A stretch of 64,000 bases of DNA from Achromobacter agilis (GTDB lineage: Bacteria; Pseudomonadota; Gammaproteobacteria; Burkholderiales; Burkholderiaceae_B), in assembly GCF_900496965.1 (NCBI RefSeq), contig NZ_UFQB01000030.1, forward strand, positions 1-64,000, read 5' to 3'. The notes beneath the pieces are model-generated. The model did not search any database and was not told the DNA's origin. It saw only the letters and a list, made by a program, of their open reading frames with translations. Position numbers and translations under genes: made by a program. Positions 55,762-64,000 of the stretch are shown in pieces (positions within the stretch are counted from its first letter, which is position 1; each line of letters begins with the position of its first letter).

Positions 55762-56010
55762 CGCGCACTCCTGTTCGTGGGAAGTCACCGTGCGGCGCGC
55801 GGAAGCAAAAGCCGTGCATTGCCGCAAAACGTGTGGCTACCGACAAAATCTTATTGAGTGCCAAGCCCACCCGAAACCTCCAAACGATGTAGGAGAAGGC
55901 TTAGGGCATCCGTCGAATGTGCGGGGTCTGGAAAAGAGAGTGGAATGTCGCAACCCGTTACGCATCGGGCTCCTTTCCAAGCAACGAAGTCATTCACAAG
56001 TGGATTTGCC

Positions 56011-57147
56011 ATGACTACTTTTTTCGGAACGTTGAGCCGAGCCATAGCCGCAATTGCGCTCGTGTCCTCGCTGGGCGCTTGCGCCTTGTCCCCCGGCATG
56101 ACCTTTGACGCCAATCAGCTCGCAGACCCGCTGGACCCCAATTCGAAAGCGGTGATCAAGGAGATCACGCCCAGCCTGGTTCTCGATGATCAGCGCGCCC
56201 GCGAGGCGCTGCTCGACAACGAAGGTGTCGATCGCCTCTACGCCAAATCGGGGCCGTACCTCATCGGGCCAGGAGACATCCTGTCGGTCGTGGTGTGGGA
56301 CCACCCCGAGCTCGTTCTTCCGACGCAAACCTACGCCATTGGTTCTGGGGTAACCGAACTAGCCATTGGAGATACCGCTTCGGGCATTCCGGGCTATACG
56401 GTCTCATCCACTGGATATATCCAATTTCCCTATGCCGGACTGCTGAAAGTGGCGGGGTTGACGGAACTCCAGGCGCGCAATCTCATAGTGAGTAGGTCAA
56501 GCAAGTACATCCAGGACCCGCAGATCACCGTACGCGTTCTGGGATATCGCAGCAAGCGCGTTTACGTCGACGGCGAAGTGACGACGCCGGGCACGGTTGC
56601 GATCAACGATATCCCGATGACCCTGTTGGAAGCGATCAACAGGGCCGGAGGCATTCTGCCGACGGGCGACCGCAGCGCAGTGTACGTGATTCGCGAGGGG
56701 CGCCGTACTCGCGTGAATCTGCCGGCGTTGATCGAACGTGGCCAGGACTTGAACCAAGTGCTGCTGAGGTCGGGCGACATCGTGAGAGTGACGCCGCGCG
56801 ACGACAGCAAGGTATTCGTGATGGGCGAGGTCACCTTGCCTACCGCGGCAGTGATGCGTGACGGGCGCATGTCGTTGACCGAGGCGCTGGGCTTGGCGGG
56901 AGGACCGAACCAGCTCACCTCCAACCCGTCGCAGATATTTGTCGTTCGCAGCACAGAGCAGGCGACGCCGCTGGTGTTCCATCTGAACGCCGGTTCGCCG
57001 CAGGCCCTCGCGGTGGCGGAGAAGTTTGAGTTGCAACCCAAAGACGTCGTGTTCGTGGATTCGGCCGGCCTGGTGCGGTGGAACCGCTTCATCAGCAACC
57101 TCTTCCCGAGCGCGCAAACGGTACAGACCGTGAAAGCCATTGACTAG
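56011..57147 (+). CDS. wza: Wza-type polysaccharide export lipoprotein
   Basis: This 378-residue outer-membrane secretin-like channel has a lipoprotein signal peptide (TLSRAIAAIALVSSLGACAL) with lipobox LGAC. The polysaccharide export domain follows (YLIGPGDILSVVVWDHPELV), then SLBB repeats (VYVDGEVTTPGTVAINDIPM and VFVMGEVTLPTAAVMRDGRM). The C-terminal amphipathic segment (WNRFISNLFPSAQTVQTVKA) should form the outer-membrane barrel of helices. The length matches E. coli Wza (379). The ATG at 56011 is chosen because the signal peptide begins there. It is divergent from wcaJ. Confidence 0.92.
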   Translation: MTTFFGTLSRAIAAIALVSSLGACALSPGMTFDANQLADPLDPNSKAVIKEITPSLVLDDQRAREALLDNEGVDRLYAKSGPYLIGPGDILSVVVWDHPELVLPTQTYAIGSGVTELAIGDTASGIPGYTVSSTGYIQFPYAGLLKVAGLTELQARNLIVSRSSKYIQDPQITVRVLGYRSKRVYVDGEVTTPGTVAINDIPMTLLEAINRAGGILPTGDRSAVYVIREGRRTRVNLPALIERGQDLNQVLLRSGDIVRVTPRDDSKVFVMGEVTLPTAAVMRDGRMSLTEALGLAGGPNQLTSNPSQIFVVRSTEQATPLVFHLNAGSPQALAVAEKFELQPKDVVFVDSAGLVRWNRFISNLFPSAQTVQTVKAID

Positions 57148-57208
57148 TTCTTAACCCACGCCTTTGGGGACGCCGCGACCGCAGCGGCGTCTTCTCTTGG
57201 AGAGCTGC

Positions 57209-59470
57209 ATGTCGTTGCCTATCGAATCGTTCGAGCCGTCCGTGCCGGCTCGCCAGCAGGAAACTCCGTTGTCGTCGCACGTGGACGCCATCTTCTCCAA
57301 CCGGTGGATGATCATCGCGATCACGCTGCTCGCCTTCGTGGGAGCGCTTGCGTACGTGATGGTCACACCCAAGGTATTTTCCGCCGACATCATCGTGCAG
57401 GTGGAGGAGGAAATGCCGCAGGGCCAGAGCCGCAGCCTGCTCGGCGACGTCTCGACCATGTTCGACACCAAGGCAGAGACCTCGGGTGAAATGGAAGTGC
57501 TGCGGTCGCGCATGGTCGTGGGCCCGGCCGTCGACAAGTTCCTCTTGTACATCCACGCCAAGCCGCGCTATTTCCCGGTGGTGGGCGAATGGCTCGCGCA
57601 ACGCTATGAAAGCCTGCCGTATCCGTCCAGCCTGCCGCGCGGCGGCTATGCGTGGGGCGGAGAGGCCATCGCGATCTCGCAGCTGGACGTGCCTAACGAG
57701 TGGCTGGGAAAACCGTTTCGCGTGACCACGCTGGGAGACGGGCGATACAGCCTGAGCGACAAGTTGACCGGCGCGACCTTCAACGGCACGGTTGGCAAGC
57801 CCGAGCACTTCCTGCTGCCGGGCGGCGGCGCCATGGACGTGCACATCGATGCGCTGACGGGGCGGCCGGGCACCGAGTTCACGGTGTCGCGCAGCTCGCG
57901 CCTGGCGGCCATAGAGGACGTGCAATCGCGCCTGGGCATCTTCGAACGCGGCCGCACGTCGGGCGTGATCGGCGTAACGCTGGAAGGCAACGATCCCGCG
58001 CTGACCACCGCGGTGCTGAACCAGATCGGCCAGGAGTACGTGCAGCAGAACGTCAACCGCAAGTCGGCGCAGGCCGAGAAATCGCTGGTGTTCCTCGAGC
58101 AGCAGCTGCCGATCCTCAAGGGCGAGCTCGACGCGGCCGAGACCAAGTACAACTCGCTGCGCAACAAGCGCGGCACGATCGACCTGAGCGAAGAAGCCAA
58201 GCTGATCCTGGCGCAATCGGTTGACGCGCAGACCAAGGTGATGGAACTGCGCTCGAAGCGGCAGGAAATGATCACGCGCTTCGCGCCGACCCATCCGAGC
58301 ATCGTGGCCATCGACCGGCAGATCTCGGCGCTGACCGGAGACGTGAACCGCATCGGCAACAACATCCGCCAGCTGCCCGACCTGGAGCAGGACGTGGTGC
58401 GCCTGGTCCGCGACGTGCGCGTCAACACCGACCTCTACACGGCCTTGCTCAACAATGCCCAGCAGCTGCGCCTGATCCGCGCCGGCAAGGTAGGCAACGT
58501 GCGCATCCTGGACGCCGCGGTGCAACCCGACAAGCCCGTGCGCCCCAAGGCCGCCATCATCATCGGCGTGGCCACGGCCTTCGGCCTGATCTTCGGCATG
58601 CTGTGCGCCTTCGTGCGCAACGCCCTGTTCGGCGGCCTGTCCGAGCCGGACGACGTGGAGCGCCATACCGGCCTGCCGGTGTTGGCCGCCATTCCCTATA
58701 GCGATATGCAGGACAAGCTGTGGCGCAGGAGCCGGCGCAAGAACGCGAGCGTGCCCGCGCTGCTCGCGCAGAGCCAGGGCAATGCGCCGCCCATCGAAAG
58801 CCTGCGTTCCTTCCGCAACGTGCTGCAGGCGTCGCTGCGCCAGTCGGCCAACAACATGGTCATGTTCACGGGGCCGGTGGCGGGCGTCGGGAAATCCTTC
58901 CTGTCTGCCAACTTCGCCTTCATCCAGGGCGGCGTGGGCAAGCGCGTGCTGCTGATCGACGCGGACTTCCGCAAGGGGCAGTTGAACCGCTACTTCGGCG
59001 TGCCCAAGGAAGACGGCCTGTTCGAGGTGCTGTCGGGCACGATCCCGCTCAGCCGCGTCAGGAAGCACAGCGTGTCCGAGGGCGTGGACTTCATCGCCAC
59101 CGGCGCGGTCACATTCGATCCTTCCGAGCTGCTGGCGTCGCCCGTGTTCGGCGAGACCCTGCGCGAGCTGGCGTCGCAGTACGACATGGTGATCCTGGAT
59201 ACGGCGCCCGTGCTGTCGTCTCCGGACGCGGCCGTGGTCGGCACGCATGCGGCGGCTGTCATGGTGGTGGTGCGTTCCGGCATGAACACGGTCGGCGAAA
59301 TCCGCGAAACGGCCAAGCGGCTGATCCAGGCGGGCTCGCCCGTGGACGGGGTGCTGTTCAACGGTCTCAAGCTCCTGCCGGAACGCTTCGGCTTCCGGTC
59401 CAAGTACGGCAGTTACCGCTACTCCCGTGCGGCGTATTACGGCGATTTCAAACAGAACGGCCCTAAGTAA
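57209..59470 (+). CDS. wzc: Wzc-type tyrosine autokinase, polysaccharide co-polymerase
   Basis: This 753-residue inner-membrane protein controls chain length and export with Wza. The first membrane segment is at about 29-47 (WMIIAITLLAFVGALAYVM). The large periplasmic Wzz/GNVR part has coiled-coil stretches, and the second membrane segment lies at about 447-468 (IIIGVATAFGLIFGMLCAFV). The cytoplasmic BY-kinase shows Walker A FTGPVAGVGKSFLSA near residue 553, Walker A-prime VLLIDADFRKG, and Walker B MVILDTAPV near 660. The C-terminus carries a tyrosine cluster (KYGSYRYSRAAYYGDF, six Tyr) for autophosphorylation. GGAGAG precedes the ATG at 57209. No Wzb phosphatase gene lies between wza and wzc as it does in E. 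coli. Confidence 0.92.
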   Translation: MSLPIESFEPSVPARQQETPLSSHVDAIFSNRWMIIAITLLAFVGALAYVMVTPKVFSADIIVQVEEEMPQGQSRSLLGDVSTMFDTKAETSGEMEVLRSRMVVGPAVDKFLLYIHAKPRYFPVVGEWLAQRYESLPYPSSLPRGGYAWGGEAIAISQLDVPNEWLGKPFRVTTLGDGRYSLSDKLTGATFNGTVGKPEHFLLPGGGAMDVHIDALTGRPGTEFTVSRSSRLAAIEDVQSRLGIFERGRTSGVIGVTLEGNDPALTTAVLNQIGQEYVQQNVNRKSAQAEKSLVFLEQQLPILKGELDAAETKYNSLRNKRGTIDLSEEAKLILAQSVDAQTKVMELRSKRQEMITRFAPTHPSIVAIDRQISALTGDVNRIGNNIRQLPDLEQDVVRLVRDVRVNTDLYTALLNNAQQLRLIRAGKVGNVRILDAAVQPDKPVRPKAAIIIGVATAFGLIFGMLCAFVRNALFGGLSEPDDVERHTGLPVLAAIPYSDMQDKLWRRSRRKNASVPALLAQSQGNAPPIESLRSFRNVLQASLRQSANNMVMFTGPVAGVGKSFLSANFAFIQGGVGKRVLLIDADFRKGQLNRYFGVPKEDGLFEVLSGTIPLSRVRKHSVSEGVDFIATGAVTFDPSELLASPVFGETLRELASQYDMVILDTAPVLSSPDAAVVGTHAAAVMVVVRSGMNTVGEIRETAKRLIQAGSPVDGVLFNGLKLLPERFGFRSKYGSYRYSRAAYYGDFKQNGPK

Positions 59471-59491
59471 ACGCCACCCGGAGAAAATGGC

Positions 59492-60895
59492 ATGCACGGA
59501 ACATTTGGCTGGGATACCCCGCAAATTCTGGATGCGGTTTTCAAGGCTTATGACATACGCGGCACGGTGCCGGACGAGATCGACGCGCGGTTCGCGCACA
59601 GCCTGGGCATGGCGGCGGGGACCCGGGCGCGCGAACTGGGGGCGCGGTCGATGGTGGTGGGGCGGGATGGCCGCCTGAGCAGCGTGGAACTGGCGGCCGC
59701 GCTGCAGGCAGGTCTGCGCTCGGCGGGCATGCACGTCATCGATATCGGCATGGCGACGACGCCCATGGTGTATTTCGCCACCCGCCTGATGGACACGGGT
59801 TCGGGGATAGCGGTCACGGGGAGCCACAATCCGCCCGCGCACAACGGCTTCAAGATCGTGCTGGACGGCGCCTCGCTGTATGGCGACGGCATCACGGCGC
59901 TGCGCGACGCGATGCGCCAGCCGATCGAGTCGGCCGCCGTGGCGGGCGGCCGCACGCAGATGCAGATCCTGCCGTGCTACGCGGCCCGCCTGATGGGCGA
60001 CATCCGCATGGCGCGCCCCATGAAGATCGCCATCGATTGCGGCAACGGCGTGGCGGGCGCGGTGGCGCCGTCGCTGTTCCGCGCGCTGGGCTGCGAAGTG
60101 ACCGAGCTGTTCTGCGAGGTCGACGGTACCTTTCCCAGCCATCACCCCGATCCCGCCGATCCGCAGAACCTGCAGGACCTGATCTATTGCCTGCGCTATT
60201 CCGACTGCGAGGTCGGCCTGGCGTTCGATGGCGACGGCGACCGGCTCGGCGTGGTGACGAAGTCGGGCCAGATCATCTGGCCCGATCGCCAGTTGATCCT
60301 GTTCGCGCGCGATGTGCTGTCGCGCAATCCGGGCGGCGAGATCCTCTACGACGTCAAGTGCAGCCGCCACGTGGCGCGCGCGGTCACCGAGGCCGGCGGC
60401 CGGCCCACGATGTGCAGGACCGGGCATTCGCTGATCAAGGCCAGGATGCGCGAAACCGGCGCGTTGCTGGCCGGCGAAATGAGCGGCCACATTTTCTTCA
60501 AAGAGCGCTGGTACGGCTTCGACGACGGCATCTACGCCGCCGCACGGCTGTTGGAGATTCTGTCGGCGGCGCCGGATCCGTCCGCGCTGCTGGAGAGCCT
60601 CCCGCAATCCTGCGCCACGCCTGAAATCAAGCTGGGAACCGCCGAAGGCGAGCAGTTCGACCTGGTGGAGGCATTGCGCGCGCAGGGGGAATTCCCCGGC
60701 GCGGTCTCCATCAGCAATCTGGATGGCGTGCGGGTGGACTATGCCGACGGCTTCGGCCTTGCGCGTCCGTCCAATACCACGCCGACGGTGGTATTGCGTT
60801 TCGAAGGGGACACCGTGGCCGCGCTGGCCCGTATCGAGGAGGACTTCCGCAACGCGTTCCGGCGCATTGCCCCTCATGTTCGTTTACCGTTTTAA
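59492..60895 (+). CDS. manB: Phosphomannomutase / phosphoglucomutase
   Basis: This 467-residue alpha-D-phosphohexomutase interconverts mannose-6-phosphate and mannose-1-phosphate, supplying ManC. FKAYDIRGTVPDEIDARFAH opens the protein. The phosphoserine loop is VTGSHNPPAHNGFKI, the Mg site is AFDGDGDRLG, and the sugar-binding loop is GEMSGHIFFKERW, typical for PMM/PGM of the AlgC/ManB class. GGAG precedes the ATG at 59492. It follows wzc by 21 bp and leads into pgi. A dual PGM role for UDP-glucose supply is possible. Confidence 0.92.
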   Translation: MHGTFGWDTPQILDAVFKAYDIRGTVPDEIDARFAHSLGMAAGTRARELGARSMVVGRDGRLSSVELAAALQAGLRSAGMHVIDIGMATTPMVYFATRLMDTGSGIAVTGSHNPPAHNGFKIVLDGASLYGDGITALRDAMRQPIESAAVAGGRTQMQILPCYAARLMGDIRMARPMKIAIDCGNGVAGAVAPSLFRALGCEVTELFCEVDGTFPSHHPDPADPQNLQDLIYCLRYSDCEVGLAFDGDGDRLGVVTKSGQIIWPDRQLILFARDVLSRNPGGEILYDVKCSRHVARAVTEAGGRPTMCRTGHSLIKARMRETGALLAGEMSGHIFFKERWYGFDDGIYAAARLLEILSAAPDPSALLESLPQSCATPEIKLGTAEGEQFDLVEALRAQGEFPGAVSISNLDGVRVDYADGFGLARPSNTTPTVVLRFEGDTVAALARIEEDFRNAFRRIAPHVRLPF

Positions 60896-60908
60896 GGAGC
60901 ATCACGCG

Positions 60909-62576
60909 ATGGGAAAGGCCAAATATGCGATTGAAGCGTTGAGGGCGAATTCCGGACTGGCGGACAGCCCGGAATGGCTGGCGTTTGCGCAGGCCGCGCA
61001 AACCGCCGAGCTGGAAGCCGGCGCGCTGAAAGTCATCGAGGCGGCGGGTTTGTGCGTGGACCTGACCATGCAGCGGCAGTCCCCGGCGCTGGACGCCGCG
61101 GCGTTGGCGCTGCTGCAGGCGCGCGGGCTGGCGGATGCCCGCCGCGCGCTGTTCGCGGGCGAGCCGGTCAACTGGACCGAAGGCAAGCCGGCCTGGCACA
61201 CGGCGCTGCGCGCCGGGCGCACGCGCGAGCAGCCCGACGGCCAGGACGCGGATTCCGTGTGCGAGTATTCGCGCATGACGGACTTCGTCCGCAAGGTGGA
61301 CCAGACCGCCGATTTCTCGACGGTGCTGCATATCGGCATCGGCGGCAGCGATTGGGGGCCGCGCCTGGCGATCCAGGCGTTTGGCGGGCAGTCGCAGCGG
61401 CGGCAGATCCGTTTCGTGTCCAACATCGACGGGCACGCCTTCCATGATGCCGTGGCCGGGCTGGATCCGCGGCGCTGCCTGGTGGTGGTGTCGTCCAAGT
61501 CCTTCACCACGGCCGAGACCCTGCACAACGCGCGCGCCGCCATTGCCTGGCTCAAGCAGGGCGGCGTGGCCGACGTGTCGGAGCACCTGGCCGCCGTCAC
61601 CGCCAATGTGTCGGCCGCGCGCGCGCTGGGCGTGCCGTCCAGCCAGATATTCAAAATGTGCGATTGGGTGGGCGGACGCTATTCCGTCTGGTCGGTCGCG
61701 GGCCTGTCCATCGCGCTGACGGTGGGCGCGGACGTGCTGATCGGCATGCGGGCGGGCGCCGAAGCCATGGACCAGCATTTCCAGCAGGCGCCGTTCGCGT
61801 CGAACGCGCCGGTGCAGCTGGCGCTGTCGGGGCTGGTCAATTGCAGCGTGCTGGGGCACAACTCGCTGAACATCGCCGCCTACAGCGCGCGCCTGCTGCA
61901 CCTCGTCACCTACCTGCAGCAGCTGGAGATGGAATCGCTGGGCAAGCGGGTCGCGGGCGACGGGGCCGCCGTCGGCGTGCCGACCGCGCCCATCATCTGG
62001 GGCATGCCGGGCACGGACGGCCAGCACACCTTCTTCCAGTGGCTGCACCAGAGCGAAGACGGCGCGCCGGTGGATTTCATCGCCAGCCTGCAGGGCCACG
62101 GCGACAGCCCCGATGCGCATCGCATGCTGCTGGCCAACTGCCTGGCGCAGCGGCAGGCCCTGTTGCGCGGCAAGTGCCTGGAGCAGGCGCTGCTGGACGT
62201 GGCGCACATCGACGACCAGGAGCGCGCACTGAGCCTGGCGCAGCACATGGTGCACCCGGGCGGGCGGCCGTCCACCCTGATTGTGCTGCGCCAGCTGGAT
62301 CCGCGAGGGCTGGGCGCGCTGCTGGCGCTGTACGAGCACAAGGTGTTCGTGCAGAGCGTGGTGTGGGGGATCAATCCCTTCGACCAGTGGGGTGTGGAAT
62401 TGGGCAAGCGCCTGGCCACGGGCATCGAGCGCGAGCTGGCGGTGCCGGTGTCTGCCGGCCTGGTGGATTGGGGGCACGACGCCTCCACCTCCTATTGGAT
62501 CGACCGCTACCGCAGCCACGCGCAGGCGCCGCGTCCGCGCCATGCCTGGGTGCCCGGCGTGGCCGCGCACCTGTGA
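60909..62576 (+). CDS. pgi: Glucose-6-phosphate isomerase
   Basis: This 555-residue enzyme interconverts glucose-6-phosphate and fructose-6-phosphate. The sugar phosphate sites LHIGIGGSDWGPRLA and VSSKSFTTAETLHNA are typical. So are WVGGRYSVWSVAGLSIAL, the base glutamate region LQQLEMESLGKRV, GTDGQHTFFQWLHQ and the terminal signature NPFDQWGVELGKRLA. MESLGK differs from the usual MESNGK. AAGGAG before the ATG at 60909 fixes the start. In this operon it channels carbon to mannose-6-phosphate and GDP-sugars; whether another pgi exists elsewhere is unknown. Confidence 0.93.
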   Translation: MGKAKYAIEALRANSGLADSPEWLAFAQAAQTAELEAGALKVIEAAGLCVDLTMQRQSPALDAAALALLQARGLADARRALFAGEPVNWTEGKPAWHTALRAGRTREQPDGQDADSVCEYSRMTDFVRKVDQTADFSTVLHIGIGGSDWGPRLAIQAFGGQSQRRQIRFVSNIDGHAFHDAVAGLDPRRCLVVVSSKSFTTAETLHNARAAIAWLKQGGVADVSEHLAAVTANVSAARALGVPSSQIFKMCDWVGGRYSVWSVAGLSIALTVGADVLIGMRAGAEAMDQHFQQAPFASNAPVQLALSGLVNCSVLGHNSLNIAAYSARLLHLVTYLQQLEMESLGKRVAGDGAAVGVPTAPIIWGMPGTDGQHTFFQWLHQSEDGAPVDFIASLQGHGDSPDAHRMLLANCLAQRQALLRGKCLEQALLDVAHIDDQERALSLAQHMVHPGGRPSTLIVLRQLDPRGLGALLALYEHKVFVQSVVWGINPFDQWGVELGKRLATGIERELAVPVSAGLVDWGHDASTSYWIDRYRSHAQAPRPRHAWVPGVAAHL

Positions 62577-62592
62577 CCGGGGAGGCCTGCCC

Positions 62593-63642
62593 ATGCCGGA
62601 TCTGCATGTGTTGGTGACGGGCGGCGCCGGCTACATCGGCACGCATACGCTGGTGGCGATGCTGGCGGCCGGCCAGCGGCCGCTGGTGCTGGACGACTTC
62701 AGCAACGGCAGCCGCGAGGCCGTGCGCCGGGTGGAACGTCTGTGCGGCGCGGAGATCCCGCTGATCGAGGGGGATCTCCGCGCGCCGGGCCTGGTGGAGT
62801 CGGTGCTGGCCGCCTCGGCGGCCCGCGGCGCGCCGGTGGCGGCGGTCCTGCATCTGGCGGGCAGCAAGGCGGTGGGTGAATCGGTGGCGGATCCGCTCAA
62901 GTACTACGACAACAATGTCGGAAGCTCGATGGCCCTGCTGCGAGCGATGCGCGAGACGGGCGTTGCGCGCCTGGTGTTCAGTTCCTCCGCCACCGTCTAT
63001 GGCGAGCCGCGCTACCTGCCTTTCACCGAGGCGCATCCGCTGGCGCCGACCAATCCCTACGGCCGCACCAAGCTGATGGTGGAGGAAATGCTGCGCGACG
63101 TGTGCGCGGCCGATCCGGCCTTCAGCGCCGTCACGCTGCGCTACTTCAATCCTATCGGGGCGCACCAGAGCGGGCAGATCGGCGAAAGCCCGCGCGATAC
63201 GCCGAACAATCTGTTCCCCTTCATCACGCAGGTGGCGGTGGGCCGCCAGCCTTTCCTGCGCGTGTTCGGCGACGACTACGACACGGCCGACGGCACGGGT
63301 GTGCGCGACTATCTGCACGTCATGGACCTGGCGCAGGGCCATGTGCAGGCGCTGTCGTATTCCGGGGGGCACCCGGGCTTCGTGGCGGTCAACCTGGGAA
63401 CGGGGCAGGGCACCAGTGTGCTCGAACTGGTGCGCGCCTTCGAGCGCGTCAACGGCTGCCGGATCCCGCTGCAGGCGCAGCCCCGGCGTCCGGGCGACAT
63501 CGAGCGGATGTGGGCCGACCCGGCCCTGGCGGCTTCGCTGCTGGGCTGGCGCAGCACGCACGACGTGGACGCCATGTGCGCGGACGGCTGGCGCTGGCAG
63601 CAGGGCAACCCCCAGGGTTACGAGTCCGACGCCGGGACATAA
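62593..63642 (+). CDS. galE: UDP-glucose 4-epimerase
   Basis: This 349-residue extended short-chain dehydrogenase interconverts UDP-glucose and UDP-galactose. The NAD motif is VLVTGGAGYIGTHTLVAMLA. LVFSSSATVYGEPRYLPFTE has the catalytic Ser, NPYGRTKLMVEEML the Y-x-x-x-K pair, and LRYFNPIGAH and GTGVRDYLHVMDLAQGHV are typical GalE motifs. GGGGAGG precedes the ATG at 62593, 16 bp after pgi. It implies galactose or a galactose-derived sugar in the polymer. It is the last gene of the plus-strand unit. Confidence 0.93.
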   Translation: MPDLHVLVTGGAGYIGTHTLVAMLAAGQRPLVLDDFSNGSREAVRRVERLCGAEIPLIEGDLRAPGLVESVLAASAARGAPVAAVLHLAGSKAVGESVADPLKYYDNNVGSSMALLRAMRETGVARLVFSSSATVYGEPRYLPFTEAHPLAPTNPYGRTKLMVEEMLRDVCAADPAFSAVTLRYFNPIGAHQSGQIGESPRDTPNNLFPFITQVAVGRQPFLRVFGDDYDTADGTGVRDYLHVMDLAQGHVQALSYSGGHPGFVAVNLGTGQGTSVLELVRAFERVNGCRIPLQAQPRRPGDIERMWADPALAASLLGWRSTHDVDAMCADGWRWQQGNPQGYESDAGT

Positions 63643-63644
63643 AC

Positions 63645-63664
63645 CCCTCCGCCGTGTCGGAGGG
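63645..63664 (+). terminator. Hairpin after galE
   Basis: CCCTCCG (63645-63651) pairs perfectly with CGGAGGG (63658-63664) around CCGTGT, directly after the galE stop. It is followed by ATTCCG without a full T-run, so termination would be moderate. Confidence 0.5.
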
Positions 63665-63721
63665 ATTCCGTGAAACGGGCGCGAGCGGTTACAGTTGACG
63701 GGAATATTGCGAAGCAGCATT

Positions 63722-63744
63722 GTCCGGCGGCAGGCCCGCCGGAC
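63722..63744 (+). promoter_or_regulatory. Strong stem-loop upstream of the serine acetyltransferase gene
   Basis: GTCCGGCGG (63722-63730) pairs perfectly with CCGCCGGAC (63736-63744) around CAGGC. It lies between galE and the next gene, without a T-run. It could be a second terminator stem or an RNA element controlling the following gene. Confidence 0.45.
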
Positions 63745-63770
63745 GCTATACCGTCAGCGAGGCACCTCCC

Positions 63771-63830
63771 ATGTTCGACTTCAACCTGCATGCCGGCGCG
63801 GCCGGCTCCCGACCGGAGCTCCGGCGATGA
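63771..63830 (+). CDS. Possible 19-residue leader peptide
   Basis: An ATG at 63771 opens a 19-codon frame (MFDFNLHAGAAGSRPELRR) whose TGA overlaps the next ATG as ATGA. GAGG lies nine bases upstream. The downstream Shine-Dalgarno (GGAG, 63815-63818) is inside this frame, so its translation could control access to the next start. It contains no cysteine or serine run that would suggest attenuation by those residues. It may equally be a chance frame. Confidence 0.35.
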   Translation: MFDFNLHAGAAGSRPELRR

Positions 63831-64000
63831 GCGGGCCCACCCATATTCCGCCGGCCCACTGGAACCTGGACAGCATCGTGTCCGGCCTGCGCGAGGCGCG
63901 CGTCGCCTGGCGCGGCCCGCGCGGCCGCCTGCGCGAAGATGCCGGCCTACGCGAATTCCCGTCCCAGGAAAGCCTGCGCCAGATCATCAAGGACCTCTGC
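63827..64000 (+). CDS. Serine O-acetyltransferase, EpsC type (5' part only)
   Basis: Only the first 58 codons are inside the window and the frame is open at the edge. The peptide (HWNLDSIVSGLREARVAWRG, then REFPSQESLRQIIKDL) matches the N-terminal helical region of EpsC-type serine acetyltransferases, which have W-x-L-x-x-I-V, LR-x-x-R and PS-x-x-x-L at these places. The enzyme acetylates L-serine with acetyl-CoA for cysteine synthesis. The catalytic hexapeptide domain lies beyond the window, so the call rests on the N-terminal pattern. GGAG eight bases upstream supports the ATG at 63827. Confidence 0.65.
   Translation, partial: MSGPTHIPPAHWNLDSIVSGLREARVAWRGPRGRLREDAGLREFPSQESLRQIIKDLC

Noticed and set aside
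57092..60877. A 1261-codon open frame on the minus strand
   Set aside because: It lies antisense to wza, wzc and manB, which have full family motifs. Its protein is low-complexity, rich in His, Arg, Gln and Ala, as expected from the complement of a high-GC gene.
63781..63990. A 69-codon minus-strand frame at the right edge
   Set aside because: Antisense to the serine acetyltransferase start, which has a good ribosome site and family pattern.

Overview
The window looks like a chromosomal segment of a betaproteobacterium of the Alcaligenaceae (Bordetella/Achromobacter type). This is inferred from the high GC content, three orphan Bug-type tripartite-tricarboxylate (TTT) receptors each set beside a catabolic enzyme and its own regulator, and the overall style of the regulons. 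No database search was possible, so the species is open.

Layout. (1) 1-2.1 kb: tRNA-Arg(ACG), missing only its first base; two paralogous minus-strand proteins sharing a small C-x-C domain; a decayed sirtuin fragment; a cysteine-dioxygenase-family thiol dioxygenase. (2) 2.2-10.8 kb: an IclR-controlled CoA-dependent catabolic locus with an FAD protein and Bug receptor on the minus strand, and a class III CoA-transferase, divergent enoyl-CoA hydratase, CoA-transferase-fold A/B pair and acyl-CoA ligase on the plus strand. Sites resembling TCCTAA-N3-TTAGGA lie before iclR and between the divergent units. (3) 10.8-13.6 kb: a FAH-family hydrolase plus Bug receptor, divergent from a GntR/FadR-type regulator. 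(4) 13.6-17.9 kb: a compact four-gene operon (KdgT-type permease, four-carbon acid-sugar kinase, PdxA2-type dehydrogenase, HutC-type GntR regulator), the signature of D-threonate/erythronate use, headed by a perfect palindromic operator. (5) 18-20.1 kb: a TonB-dependent siderophore receptor with a Fur-like site. (6) 20.3-23.6 kb: MarR regulator, Bug receptor and a formylglycine-type sulfatase/phosphonate monoester hydrolase.

(7) 23.6-37.9 kb: a 14-kb minus-strand fatty-acid beta-oxidation cluster: a TetR regulator with a PsrA-like operator, FadE-type dehydrogenase, two thiolases, two multifunctional hydratase/dehydrogenases of opposite domain order, FadL porin, a DUF4442 hotdog protein, a chalcone-isomerase-like secreted protein and FadD. 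Together these import, activate and degrade long-chain acids.

(8) 38.2-63.6 kb: an exopolysaccharide region resembling colanic acid loci. It opens with a formyltransferase-like/beta-propeller protein and two LuxR-type regulators whose receiver domains both lack the phosphoacceptor aspartate. The minus strand then carries WcaJ, Gmm, ManC, a VanZ-like protein, Gmd, Fcl, Wzx, Wzy and four glycosyltransferases plus a WcaF-type acetyltransferase. The plus strand carries Wza, Wzc, ManB, Pgi and GalE. The sugar genes predict a GDP-fucose-containing polymer built by the Wzx/Wzy route. No Wzb phosphatase is visible. Three in-frame 84-bp tandem repeats separate manC from vanZ. The window ends in a truncated EpsC-type serine acetyltransferase.
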